Below are positions 53,322 to 62,399 of a stretch of DNA of 64,000 nt, one piece after another (positions within the stretch are counted from its first letter, which is position 1; each line of letters begins with the position of its first letter). Source of the DNA: an uncultured Thermoguttaceae bacterium (lineage in GTDB: Bacteria > Planctomycetota > Planctomycetia > Pirellulales > Thermoguttaceae); the NCBI GenBank assembly GCA_938042245.1, contig CALIRO010000031.1, positions 1 to 64,000 on the forward strand. Direction: 5' to 3'. The notes beneath the pieces were generated by a model, which was not told the DNA's origin, ran no database searches, and saw only the letters and a program-made list of their open reading frames with translations. The position numbers and the translations under genes were made by a program.

Positions 53322-53484
53322 CTAACACTTCAGCCGAATGAAGAAGCTGCCTGGTGTGATCCGAGGAAACCCATTAGGGGTTATTGCCGTGCAAACGGCA
53401 GTCCGGAACAAATCCACTAGCACAAAAAACTGCATTTGTCTTTTCGCAGGAATGGCCTGATAGGCCATTCGGCTGAACTGTTCT
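53322..53484 (+). repeat. Family A repeat, copy A2
   Basis: Well-kept element with left end CTAACACTTCAGCCGAAT and right end, read inwards, AGAACAGTTCAGCCGAAT. The central hairpin is TTGCCGT-GCAA-ACGGCAG at 53384-53401, in which the loop-closing pair is T-A where the family has C-G. No clean flanking duplication. It ends 19 bases before the moxR ATG, so moxR's leader and probably its promoter are inside or upstream of the element. Confidence 0.8.
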
Positions 53485-53503
53485 GTTACCGAGGAGCGAA
53501 GGG

Positions 53504-54565
53504 ATGAATCTGGAGGATGATCGGCAGGCGTTGGAACAACTTCATCAGGCCTATCAGGCTCTGCAAGAGCAACTGGCGCGGGTGATTGTGGGTCAACGGG
53601 AGATCATTGAGCAATTATGTGTGGCGCTGTTTGCCGGAGGCCATTGTCTGCTGGTGGGGGTGCCAGGCTTGGCCAAGACCTTGCTGGTGCGCAGCCTGGC
53701 CCAAGCGCTGGATTTAAAGTTCAGTCGGATTCAGTTTACCCCGGATCTGATGCCTTCGGACATTACCGGTACGGAAGTCATCCAAGAGGATAAACTGTCT
53801 GGGCAACGGGAACTTCGGTTTTTTCCAGGCCCGATTTTCGCCAATGTGGTCTTGGCCGATGAAATCAACCGCACGCCTCCGAAAACGCAGGCGGCCTTGC
53901 TGGAAGCGATGCAGGAACATCAGGTTACCGTGGGCGGGAAGCGGCACCGGTTGGAAGAGCCCTTCTTTGTCCTGGCCACCCAGAACCCCATTGAACAGGA
54001 GGGCACTTATCCGCTCCCGGAAGCCCAGTTAGATAGATTTTTATTCATGTGTCTGATTGGCTATCCGGCTGAAGAGGAAGAACTGGAAATTGTTCGGCGC
54101 ACCACCGCCGATCTGCAGCCCCAGATTCAGCCGGTGCTCACCGGAGCGGAGATCGTGGCCATGCAGCGGCTGGTGCGGCGGGTGCCGGCAGCCGAATATC
54201 TGATGCGCTATGCCATGCAACTGGCCCGTCTGACTCGGCCGACAGAAGATGGCGCCCCCGAATTTATCCGGGAATACGTCAGTTGGGGGGCTGGTCCAAG
54301 GGCCAGTCAGGCGCTGGTGTTGGCGGCCAAGGCCCGAGCAGCCTTGCACGGTCGCCCCTGTGCCGGACTGGCCGATGTCCAAGCTGCCGCCTTCCCCGTG
54401 CTGCGGCATCGGCTAGTCATCAATTTTAATGCCGAAGCCGAAGGGCTGCGCCCGGATGACATCATCCGTCGGCTTCTCCAGGCAGCCCCTCTGCCAAAGG
54501 AACTGGCCGACAATGGAACCGAACCGACAAAAGTATTTCGATCCCCGGGTATTGGCCCGGCTTAA
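53504..54565 (+). CDS. MoxR-family AAA+ ATPase
   Basis: 353 aa cytoplasmic AAA+ chaperone-like ATPase, partner of the vWA proteins encoded next. Walker [17 protein letters not shown] (near 54-69), Walker [25 protein letters not shown] (near 120) and sensor 1 [23 protein letters not shown] are intact. ATG follows GAGGAGCGAAGGG. The gene overlaps the DUF58 gene by 53 bases in another frame, so the two are translationally close. The immediate upstream DNA is repeat A2. Confidence 0.95.
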   Translation: MNLEDDRQALEQLHQAYQALQEQLARVIVGQREIIEQLCVALFAGGHCLLVGVPGLAKTLLVRSLAQALDLKFSRIQFTPDLMPSDITGTEVIQEDKLSGQRELRFFPGPIFANVVLADEINRTPPKTQAALLEAMQEHQVTVGGKRHRLEEPFFVLATQNPIEQEGTYPLPEAQLDRFLFMCLIGYPAEEEELEIVRRTTADLQPQIQPVLTGAEIVAMQRLVRRVPAAEYLMRYAMQLARLTRPTEDGAPEFIREYVSWGAGPRASQALVLAAKARAALHGRPCAGLADVQAAAFPVLRHRLVINFNAEAEGLRPDDIIRRLLQAAPLPKELADNGTEPTKVFRSPGIGPA

Positions 54566-55412
54566 AGGACTGGTGCTCCGAGCACGACGGATCGTCGAAG
54601 GGTATATGACCGGTCTGCACCGGAGCCCCTACCGGGGATTTTCCATCGAATTTGCGGAACATCGCGAATATGCCCCGGGCGACGATCTACGCTACGTAGA
54701 CTGGAAGGTCTTCGCCCGGACCGACAAGTTCTACCTCAAACAATTTGAGGCGGAAACCAATCTCGTGTGCTATTTAGTAGTCGATGCCAGTCGAAGCATG
54801 TCCTTCCAAAGTTCGCTAGCCCCTTGGAGCAAATGGGAGCATGCCCAGGCGTTGGCCGCCGCATTGGCCTATTTGGTCTTGGCGCAGCAAGATAGCGTGG
54901 GATTGGTAACCTTCGATCATACCATTCGCACGTTCGTCCGGCCCGGGAGCCATCCGTCCCATCTAAAAGAAATTCTGACCGGCCTGGAACAAATCCAGCC
55001 CGAAGGAAAAACCCAAATGGCCCAGATCCTCCATGAATTGGCCGAACGCTTCGTCCGACGAGGCCTGGTGCTGATCTTGAGTGATTTTTTTGATAACCTG
55101 GAGGAACTCATCCGGGCCCTGGCCCATTTTCGACACCGTCGCCATGATGTGATTCTCATGCAGGTGCTCGATCGAGCGGAAGAAGAATTTCCGTTTCAAC
55201 AACTCACGCTTTTCGAGGGGCTGGAAGTGCCTCAGCGTGTCCTAGCGGACACCCGGGCCCTGCGGGCCGCCTATGTTCGCCATTTCCAGTCGGCCCTCCG
55301 ACAACTTCAGCGGGGTTGCCGAGAACATGGGATTGAATACGTGCGGCTCCGCACGGATCGGCCAGTGGATGCGGCACTTCGCACCTTCTTAAGTACTCGG
55401 AAAGTAAAATAG
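54513..55412 (+). CDS. DUF58 domain protein (vWA-like)
   Basis: About 299 aa, partner of the MoxR ATPase. DUF58 signatures are [20 protein letters not shown] and [20 protein letters not shown], followed by a vWA-like strand [11 protein letters not shown] with a MIDAS-type DxSxS. The ATG at 54513 follows AAAGGAA and lies inside the end of moxR. The protein ends at STRKVK. Its stop TAG uses the first base of the family B element B3; before the insertion the codon would have read TAA, so the coding sequence is unchanged. The stem of the operon continues with the vWA gene 291 bases later. Confidence 0.92.
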   Translation: MEPNRQKYFDPRVLARLKGLVLRARRIVEGYMTGLHRSPYRGFSIEFAEHREYAPGDDLRYVDWKVFARTDKFYLKQFEAETNLVCYLVVDASRSMSFQSSLAPWSKWEHAQALAAALAYLVLAQQDSVGLVTFDHTIRTFVRPGSHPSHLKEILTGLEQIQPEGKTQMAQILHELAERFVRRGLVLILSDFFDNLEELIRALAHFRHRRHDVILMQVLDRAEEEFPFQQLTLFEGLEVPQRVLADTRALRAAYVRHFQSALRQLQRGCREHGIEYVRLRTDRPVDAALRTFLSTRKVK

Positions 55413-55599
55413 GAACCTCTGAATAATTTAAAGGAGATATTTTTACACCATTTCGGAACCTCCGTCCATACCCCCACATATAGTGGCACTGCCCACATGA
55501 GATTCCCTATATAGTGCCCACCAATGGGAACCGATAGGCAAAGGAACAGATCAAATATTCATAAAGTCCATATAATGTTCAGGATTTTGCAGAGCTTCC
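55412..55599 (+). repeat. Family B repeat, copy B3 (inside a moxR-type operon)
   Basis: A 188 bp element starting GGAACCTCTGAATAATTT and ending GGATTTTGCAGAGCTTCC, flanked by AATA on both sides (55408-55411 and 55600-55603). It is inserted exactly at the end of the DUF58 gene and separates it from the BatA/vWA gene. Confidence 0.9.
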
Positions 55600-55703
55600 A
55601 ATAATCTTTGGCGGAACTTGCCATGGACAGCTGGACGCTCCGAATGTTCGCTGCAGAAGCCTTTCGACGAAGCTCGGTCGTGAAGCGCTGGGAGTAAGCG
55701 ATC

Positions 55704-57863
55704 ATGTTAGGTTGGCTGATTTCGGCCGCCGCCCCCTGGTTGATCCATCTCTGGACCCGCCGGCGATATCGGCGCACCCCCTGGGCCGCGATGGATTATC
55801 TTCTGGCTGCCCTCCGCGAAACCCAACCCCGTCTCCGCCTGGAAGAATGGACCTTATTGGCCATTCGCTCCGCATTGATTGTGGTGGTGGTGTTGGCGTT
55901 GGCCGAACCGTTCCAAACCCCCCAACTGCTGGCCCAACTTACCGGCCAGCGGGTGCACCGAATTTTGGTGCTCGATGCCTCCTTGTCCATGGGGTATCAA
56001 CTCCCGCAACAGAGCCGATGGGCCCTGGCCAAACAACTGGCCGCTCAACTGATCCGCCGCTCTGCCGCCGGCGATAGCTTCAGCCTCATTTTAATGGCGG
56101 ACCCACCCCAGGTAATGGTGGGAACCCCAGTTTTTGACCAAACAGAAATGCTCCGGGAGCTGGAAGAGCTTCGACTTCGGCATACCAGTGCGGACCTGCC
56201 AGCTACGGTGGAATGTTTGGAGCGAGTGCTGGAGGCGGCCTCGCATCATGTAGCCCAGCTAGAAAGGACAGAAGTGTATTTTTTTACCGATTTAGGACGA
56301 GTTGGCTGGGTCCCCCAGTTCCCCCAACCTGAAGACCAACAACGCTTCCAGCAGCGCTTCAGCCGCCTGGCACACCAGGCACGCTTGATCCTCATCGATC
56401 TGGGACAACCCGCCGCCTCCAATGTGGCCGTCACCCAACTACGCCTCCTGGAACCCTACAGCGCCGCCGGTCAAACCATCCATATCGAAGCCATCTTACA
56501 GAGTTTCGGCCAAGAACAACCCGCCCAACCCGTGGAATTGTGGGTTAATGGCCAATTGGCCAAAAAAACAATTGTCCATCTTCCGCCAGACAAACCAGTT
56601 CCTGTGGTCCTAGAATGCCTTGCCGATCTGCCAGGCCAGTACCTTCTGGAAATCCGTACCAGCGGAGATCTACTGCCCCAAGACAACCGCCGCTTTGCCG
56701 TCCGAAACGTCAAACCCGTTTTCCGCATTTTATGTGTGGATGGAACGCCTTCGGGGGCTTGGAGCGGCAGGTTGGAAGGCGCTGCAGATTTCCTAGCGTT
56801 GGCCCTACAGCCGGCCCAACAGGCTACCGCCGCCCTGCCTTTGCAACCAGAAATCGTACCCGAAAACGCCCTCCCAGAGCGAACTCTCGCCGACTATGAT
56901 TGCATTTTCCTCTGCAATGTGGGTCAATTGACCCGCTCGGAAGTACGACTGCTGGACAATTATTTACAAAGAGGGGGCGGCTTGGTCTTCTTTTTGGGCG
57001 ATCGCGTCCAGCCAGAAGCCTACAACCGACTTCTGGCAGGAACCGAAACTCCAGAACATCGAATTTTACCCGCTCGCCTAGGACAGATTGTATCCCAATC
57101 CCCCGCTGGTCTGGATCCTCTGGAATATCGCCATCCGATTCTGTGGGCCTTTCGAGGGGAGCAACGTGCCGGCTTGCTCACCAGCCCAATTTTCCAATAC
57201 TTCCAGCTCCAGCCCATTGCTCACAGTAAGGCGCAAGTGGTCCTGACCCTTTCTAACGGAGACCCGCTCATTATAGAAGAACCTATCGGACAGGGGCGGG
57301 TAATCCTGGTGGCCACCTCGGCAGACACTCGTTGGAACGCCATGCCGGTCTGGCCCAGCTATGTCCCGTTGATTCAAGAGATAACCGCGTATGCCATCTC
57401 CGGCCCCCGCCGACAAGCCGAACTCCGCGTCGGCCAAAGCATCGGAGCTACTGTTCCCGCAACAGAAGCGGTAGGAGCAGTACGGCTCACGCCCCCAGAG
57501 GGACAGCCAGTGGAACTACGTCCTCGCTTGGAAGCAGGCTCCTTATCCTGGAACTACACAGAAACATTTTGGAGCGGCTTTTACGTGGCGGAATACCCTT
57601 CTCCACTGAACCGCCAAGATGTTTTCGCCGTTAACCCCGACCCCACAGAAAGCGACCTAACGAAACTTTCCGAAGCTCAGCTCCGCCAGCTCTGGGGACC
57701 TGAGGTCCCCTTTGAATATCAGACCGAATTAGAATCGCTCGGACCGCCTCCCCCCACCGCACTGCCCCCACAACGCTTAACCCAATTTTTCCTCCACGTG
57801 GCCTTGGGATTGGTGGTCCTGGAATCCATCTTCGCCTGGCGCATGGGCAAAACGCGCGATTGA
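55704..57863 (+). CDS. BatA-type membrane protein with vWA domain
   Basis: 719 aa membrane protein. The N-terminus matches the BatA domain with helix pair LGWLISAAAPWLIHLWTRRR and LAIRSALIVVVVLALAEP. The vWA domain (about 90-270) has MIDAS motif LDASLSMGY and YFFTDLGRV. The middle resembles a glutamine-amidotransferase-like fold (LADYDCIFLCNVGQLTRSEV, then YLQRGGGLVFFLGDRV). A last helix LTQFFLHVALGLVVLESIFA ends the chain. With MoxR and DUF58 it forms the typical three-gene set thought to assemble or protect envelope complexes. GGGAG precedes the ATG. Confidence 0.9.
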   Translation: MLGWLISAAAPWLIHLWTRRRYRRTPWAAMDYLLAALRETQPRLRLEEWTLLAIRSALIVVVVLALAEPFQTPQLLAQLTGQRVHRILVLDASLSMGYQLPQQSRWALAKQLAAQLIRRSAAGDSFSLILMADPPQVMVGTPVFDQTEMLRELEELRLRHTSADLPATVECLERVLEAASHHVAQLERTEVYFFTDLGRVGWVPQFPQPEDQQRFQQRFSRLAHQARLILIDLGQPAASNVAVTQLRLLEPYSAAGQTIHIEAILQSFGQEQPAQPVELWVNGQLAKKTIVHLPPDKPVPVVLECLADLPGQYLLEIRTSGDLLPQDNRRFAVRNVKPVFRILCVDGTPSGAWSGRLEGAADFLALALQPAQQATAALPLQPEIVPENALPERTLADYDCIFLCNVGQLTRSEVRLLDNYLQRGGGLVFFLGDRVQPEAYNRLLAGTETPEHRILPARLGQIVSQSPAGLDPLEYRHPILWAFRGEQRAGLLTSPIFQYFQLQPIAHSKAQVVLTLSNGDPLIIEEPIGQGRVILVATSADTRWNAMPVWPSYVPLIQEITAYAISGPRRQAELRVGQSIGATVPATEAVGAVRLTPPEGQPVELRPRLEAGSLSWNYTETFWSGFYVAEYPSPLNRQDVFAVNPDPTESDLTKLSEAQLRQLWGPEVPFEYQTELESLGPPPPTALPPQRLTQFFLHVALGLVVLESIFAWRMGKTRD

Positions 57864-58127
57864 GCTTGGCTTGACTGAACTTAGTTCGACGTTTGCCAAT
57901 TCTCGTAACTCCTTTTGTTTCCAATACTTAGACAGATCGCCCCCATGGGTTCATATACTTCTCGAACTCCAATGTCGCCAATGGCCTAGGGAGTGGCCTC
58001 TAAACAGCGGGTTCCCATTAGCAAACGTCGAGCTTAGCGCCTATGCTCAAAACAATCTGCCCAATCCAGCAACGCCTGAAAAATGAGCGGGTTGGAAAGC
58101 AGATAGATTCCTTTTTGGGATGGGTTT

Positions 58128-58952
58128 TTAACCTTCGGGGGAGGCGGAGGCCTCCGGGGATTCTACGTCCAGGGGCCAAAACAGCCCGCTCAGTGTCCCG
58201 CCGTCGATGTAGAGCACCTGGCCGGTGATGTAGGAGGCTGCCGGACTGGCCAAAAAGATGCAGGCCCCTACCATATCTTCCGGAAGCCCTATTCGGCCCA
58301 ACGGGGTGTTCGCCTGGCGCCAGGCCTCCAAGGCCGGGTTTTCCCACAACCGGCGGCCCAGGTCGGTAAGCGTAAAGCCCGGGCCAATCGCATTGACCCG
58401 GATGCCGTACGGCCCCCATTCCATCGCCAGGCATTTAGTCATTTCCCCCAGGGCCGCCTTGCTCATCGCATAAACCGACACATACCGAAGCGGCGTATGA
58501 CTGTTGATCGAATCTACATTGATAATGCACCCCCGGCGGGCTTCCTTCATATATCGACCCACCGCTGTACTTAAAAAGAAGGCGCCCCGGATATTGATAT
58601 TGGTGATGTAGTCATAGGTGGCTTCGTCGTAGTCCTCGGCTCGGCGGCGAACGTTGACGCCGGCGCAATTGACCAGGGTGTCGATCCGGCCAAACCGGGT
58701 GATCAGCTCTTCGACCATGCGGGCAGTGGCCGCCGGCTGGGCCACATTGCACACATACGGGACCACTTGGGAGCAACCCCCGCTGCTTATTTCCGCTGCC
58801 GTTTTTTCCAGCCTGGCTGGATCCCGGCCGGTAATGATCACCTGCGAGCCTCGTTGGGCAAAACCGGCCGCAATCGCCCGGCCAATCCCCCGGCTTGCCC
58901 CCGAAACCAACACCACCTGCCCCTCCACACTAAACAACGGATCCGTCGGCAC
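58128..58952 (-). CDS. Short-chain dehydrogenase/reductase
   Basis: Classical SDR of 274 aa, NAD(P)-dependent oxidoreductase. Cofactor motif VSGASRGIGRAIAAGF, structural NCAGVNV, catalytic Ser in IINVDSINSH and Tyr-Lys in VYAMSKAALGEM are intact, with the Asn of the tetrad in ITNINIRGAF. Arg after the Rossmann strand (VIITGRDPARL) favours NADP. GTG start at 58952 follows AAAGGAG. Substrate unknown; gluconate 5-dehydrogenase and FabG-like relatives share this layout. A palindrome lies 24 bases upstream of the start. Confidence 0.93.
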   Translation of the reverse strand: MPTDPLFSVEGQVVLVSGASRGIGRAIAAGFAQRGSQVIITGRDPARLEKTAAEISSGGCSQVVPYVCNVAQPAATARMVEELITRFGRIDTLVNCAGVNVRRRAEDYDEATYDYITNINIRGAFFLSTAVGRYMKEARRGCIINVDSINSHTPLRYVSVYAMSKAALGEMTKCLAMEWGPYGIRVNAIGPGFTLTDLGRRLWENPALEAWRQANTPLGRIGLPEDMVGACIFLASPAASYITGQVLYIDGGTLSGLFWPLDVESPEASASPEG

Positions 58953-58976
58953 CGCTTTGCTCCTTGAAAGGTCAAA

Positions 58977-58995
58977 GGATGGTTAAAAACCATCC
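58977..58995. promoter_or_regulatory. Perfect palindrome upstream of the SDR gene, possible operator
   Basis: GGATGGTT and AACCATCC form perfect 8-base arms around AAA, centred 34 bases before the SDR start codon on the minus strand. This location fits a repressor site or an mRNA hairpin near the start. No regulator gene lies adjacent. Confidence 0.45.
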
Positions 58996-59636
58996 CACTT
59001 TATAAATGGCTTTTCGACAAAAGTATGGTTTTCCGAAAATATGCTCTCTGGCCGTTGGAGTTTTTCCTGGTCCTTATCGTACCCAAAGAACCTGCCGGAG
59101 AATACTCCCCCCAACATCCCGTGGTTGGGGAAATTAAAAATCGTGCGGAAAAACTTTTTTGAGATGGGCCGGGCTGCTTCGCCCTAAAGATAGAACCCCA
59201 TCGAAAAAATCTCCGGCGAAAACAATCTTTCCGGATTCAGGAGCATCCTGTTTAGACTGCAGGGATTGCTTATCGTGCGAAATAGGTACCGTCTGACGAA
59301 ATAGGCAACCGTCTAACAGACGCTGCCTACATCAAAGGTATTCCTTTTGCACGATCAAGGGGAGGGGAATTTGGTCCCTCTTTAGCAAGGTATCGTCTCC
59401 CCGTATCATTGATGAACGAGCTTTTTTGGAGTATGGTAAAGTGGAAGAGTGTCTTTAAATGTCTTTTCTAATTTGCCTATTTTTCCAAAAGCAGCTATTC
59501 CTTTTTGAGAAAGGAACCATTCTTTTCTGCCAAATTCCTCTTGGCGGTATATTTTAGCAAACCGGCACAGGCTTTCTCAGGGAGGGCCAGAGAATTTCCG
59601 GCTCTCTGCCCACCTCCAGAAAGAAAGAACCTCCCA
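58996..59636. other. Spacer between divergent SDR and DUF2339 genes
   Basis: About 640 bases without a credible gene. A two-unit tandem repeat is present near 59278-59322 (GAAATAGGTACCGTCTGAC then GAAATAGGCAACCGTCTAAC). An imperfect stem CCCCAAC/GTTGGGG is near 59113-59134. The frame of DUF2339 is open back to 59505 but begins with no ribosome-binding site. Confidence 0.4.
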
Positions 59637-62399
59637 ATGTACGAGTTAGAAGTGGTCCTGGGGATATTGATGGGCTTGTTGGCGTTGTTTTTCATTTTAG
59701 GAACGCCGATCAGCCTGATCCTTCTTCTGTGGCAAATGAGAAAAGTGCACCGGCTGCTTCGGGAGCGGGAGCATCCCTGGGCCGACAATTGGGGGGGCCA
59801 TATCTACCACCATCTGAGGGGCATCCAAGAGGCCATTGCCCAGTTGGAGGAACGGCTCACCAAGGCGGCAGCCTCCGGGGCAGCCAAGCCATTCGCCCCT
59901 GGGCCAGCCTCTGGCCAGGAAGCATTGAACCCTGAAAAGGCCCCAGCAGCCCAGAGCGAACACCCCTCAGCTATAAAACGACAACATGCCTTGGTCGAAC
60001 AGGTTCCTATGGAGGCGGACATCGTCGAACAGCCTTCGGGGGAGGAAACGCCCGTAGAAAAGGTTCCCGTTGTCGGAACGCTGGTCCAGGAGCCGGCAGG
60101 TTCTGGGAACCCCCCGGCTTCCTGGCAGGCGGCCTTTCCCCCAGCCTTTTCCGGCCAGAAGGCACCGGCGGCTAACGGGCCGGTCCCCGTGGCCCCCCAA
60201 GCCGGACGCCAACCTCCTCCCCAGCCTACACAGCCTTCATCCCAGGCGGAAAAGCCCAGCGGGTTTGAAAAGGCCGCTGTAGAAATCTTGCGCAAAATCT
60301 GGAATTGGATCATCATCGGCGAAGAGTATCGGCCCCAGGGGGTGTCGATGGAGTATGCGGTGGCCAGCACCTGGCTGGTGCGGCTTGGGGTAGTGCTGGT
60401 GGTCTTGGGGATGGCCTTTTTCCTGAAATGGTCCATCGACCGGCAGCTGATTAGCGAAGCGGCTCGGGTAGCTATTTCCATGATGACCGGAGCGGCCCTG
60501 GTAGCGGTAGGAAGTTGGCAGGTGGGCAGGAGGTACCATTTGCTCGGCGTTGGCCTGACAGGCGGCGGCATTGCCGTACTTTACTACAGCATCTTTGCCG
60601 CCTCCCAACTGTACGAGCTCATCGGCCTGCAACTGGCCTTCGGCCTGATGACGCTCATTACCATAGCCGCCGGGGCAATGGCCGTCCGGTATAACTCGCT
60701 GCTGTTAGCCGTCTTGGGCATTATCGGCGGCTACGGCACGCCGATTCTTTTCAACACCTTACAGATCGAGCCGGTCCTGTATGGGTATCTCCTGTTTTTG
60801 GCGGTGGGGGTGCTAGGCATCAGCTACTATAAAAATTGGCACTTGCTCAAGTATCTCAGTTTTCTGGGTACCTACGGGGTCTTTTTCCTGACCCTCGTGA
60901 ATAAACATCTTTTTGTCCTCCTGGAGTATCGGCCTCAGCACTTCTGGGAGGTGATGTCCTTTTTGGTGCTGTACTTTGCCGTCTATTCGACGATGATCTT
61001 TTGGTACAATCTGGCCCATCGGGTCAAATCCACCCTGCTGGAACTTTTGGCCCTGTTAGCCAATGCCGGGATATTTTTCGGTGTAAGTTACCTTTTAGTG
61101 CGCGATATGTATGGCCAAGTCTGGGTGGCAGCGGTTACGTTGGGCCTGGCAGCCTATTACATCGCTCATATCTACTACCTGCTGCTCTGGAGGGTCCAAG
61201 ACAGAGAACTGCTGGTGATGTTTATCGGCTTGGCCGCCTTCTTCTTAACGGTTACCATGCCGCTGGTGGTCTCGCCGCAGTGGCTGACGGTCAGTTGGGC
61301 GGTCCAGGCTTTGGTCATGCTCTGGCTTGCCGGGAAACTGAACAGCGAATTCCTGCGCCACGTGGCCTATGTGGTGTATGCGATTGTTTTCTATCGGCTT
61401 TTCTATATCGACTTGCGGAGGGAATATCTTGTTGAACTTTCACGGGACGTGCCGCTGGCAGAATATCTCAAAGGGCTGGTGCAACGGTTGATCGGCTTTG
61501 GCGTGCCGATCGGCTGTGTGGGCGCTGCCTATTGGCTGATCAAAGAGCCGCTACGCCCCATGAAAGTAGCCCTGGATCGGTCCAACGACATCCAGGCCCT
61601 GCTCAAACGACAGACAGCCATAATGGTTACCTTCCTCTTGACGGCGGCGATGGTTTTTGGCTTTCTGCATCTGGAGCTGAACCGGAGTATCGGCTATTTC
61701 TATGAACCGATTCGGCTGCCGGTGCTGACGCTGCTATGGCTTGGTTTGTGCTGGGTGCTTCTGCAGCAGTATCTGAAAACGGAGCGGCCCTGGGTGCTTT
61801 ATCTGGCGGCCTTTGTGGCGGCTGCGGTGTTGGGCAAAGTGCTGTTGTGGGACTTGCCTCAAGGCTGGGGACTGTATCAGACGCCGGATCCCTGGCGATA
61901 TCCGAGCTGGAGTTTAGAGCTTGCTTTGATGCGGCTTGTGGAGTTGGCCGGGCTAGTGGGCTTTTTCACCTGGGCCTTTGCGGCGATGCGCAAGGCACCG
62001 GAAAATGTACGCATTTCCAGGGCGATTTTTGTCGTCCTAGCCCTAGGGCTGCTCTTCTTGTTTTTGACGGTGGAACTAAATACATTTCTCTATCAATATC
62101 GGCCGGAGTTCCGCGCCGGCGGCGTGTCGATCCTCTGGACGGTGTTTGCCCTCAGTTTTGTGCTGGTGGGCATCTGGAAACACTGCCGGGAGCTTCGCCT
62201 AGCTGGGCTGGTGCTATTTGCCATCGTGGCCGGCAAAGTCTTTCTCGTGGATCTAGCCCATCTGGACCAGATCTATCGGATCGTCGCCTTTCTGGTCCTG
62301 GGGGTATTGGTTTTGGCCGGCGCTTGGCTCTATCTCCGGTACCGCCATCTGTTTGTTACCAACAAATCGGCTGTGATAACAGAAGGGCAAAAACAATGA
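59637..62399 (+). CDS. DUF2339 multi-spanning membrane protein
   Basis: About 920 aa. An N-terminal helix ([20 protein letters not shown]) precedes a charged helix ([15 protein letters not shown]). A Pro/Ala/Glu-rich linker follows at about 75-215, then the DUF2339 core with more than twenty membrane segments (pattern [56 protein letters not shown]). The ATG at 59637 fits the family N-terminus. It ends with an ATGA overlap into the DUF3999 gene, a common pairing. The DUF2339/DUF3999 pair is found in many bacteria, and its role is unknown. Confidence 0.88.
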   Translation: MYELEVVLGILMGLLALFFILGTPISLILLLWQMRKVHRLLREREHPWADNWGGHIYHHLRGIQEAIAQLEERLTKAAASGAAKPFAPGPASGQEALNPEKAPAAQSEHPSAIKRQHALVEQVPMEADIVEQPSGEETPVEKVPVVGTLVQEPAGSGNPPASWQAAFPPAFSGQKAPAANGPVPVAPQAGRQPPPQPTQPSSQAEKPSGFEKAAVEILRKIWNWIIIGEEYRPQGVSMEYAVASTWLVRLGVVLVVLGMAFFLKWSIDRQLISEAARVAISMMTGAALVAVGSWQVGRRYHLLGVGLTGGGIAVLYYSIFAASQLYELIGLQLAFGLMTLITIAAGAMAVRYNSLLLAVLGIIGGYGTPILFNTLQIEPVLYGYLLFLAVGVLGISYYKNWHLLKYLSFLGTYGVFFLTLVNKHLFVLLEYRPQHFWEVMSFLVLYFAVYSTMIFWYNLAHRVKSTLLELLALLANAGIFFGVSYLLVRDMYGQVWVAAVTLGLAAYYIAHIYYLLLWRVQDRELLVMFIGLAAFFLTVTMPLVVSPQWLTVSWAVQALVMLWLAGKLNSEFLRHVAYVVYAIVFYRLFYIDLRREYLVELSRDVPLAEYLKGLVQRLIGFGVPIGCVGAAYWLIKEPLRPMKVALDRSNDIQALLKRQTAIMVTFLLTAAMVFGFLHLELNRSIGYFYEPIRLPVLTLLWLGLCWVLLQQYLKTERPWVLYLAAFVAAAVLGKVLLWDLPQGWGLYQTPDPWRYPSWSLELALMRLVELAGLVGFFTWAFAAMRKAPENVRISRAIFVVLALGLLFLFLTVELNTFLYQYRPEFRAGGVSILWTVFALSFVLVGIWKHCRELRLAGLVLFAIVAGKVFLVDLAHLDQIYRIVAFLVLGVLVLAGAWLYLRYRHLFVTNKSAVITEGQKQ

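Noticed and set aside
55622-55696. 24-codon ORF between B3 and the BatA/vWA gene
   Set aside because: Too short and with only a weak GCGGAA upstream. It may be the leader of the next gene, but nothing supports translation.
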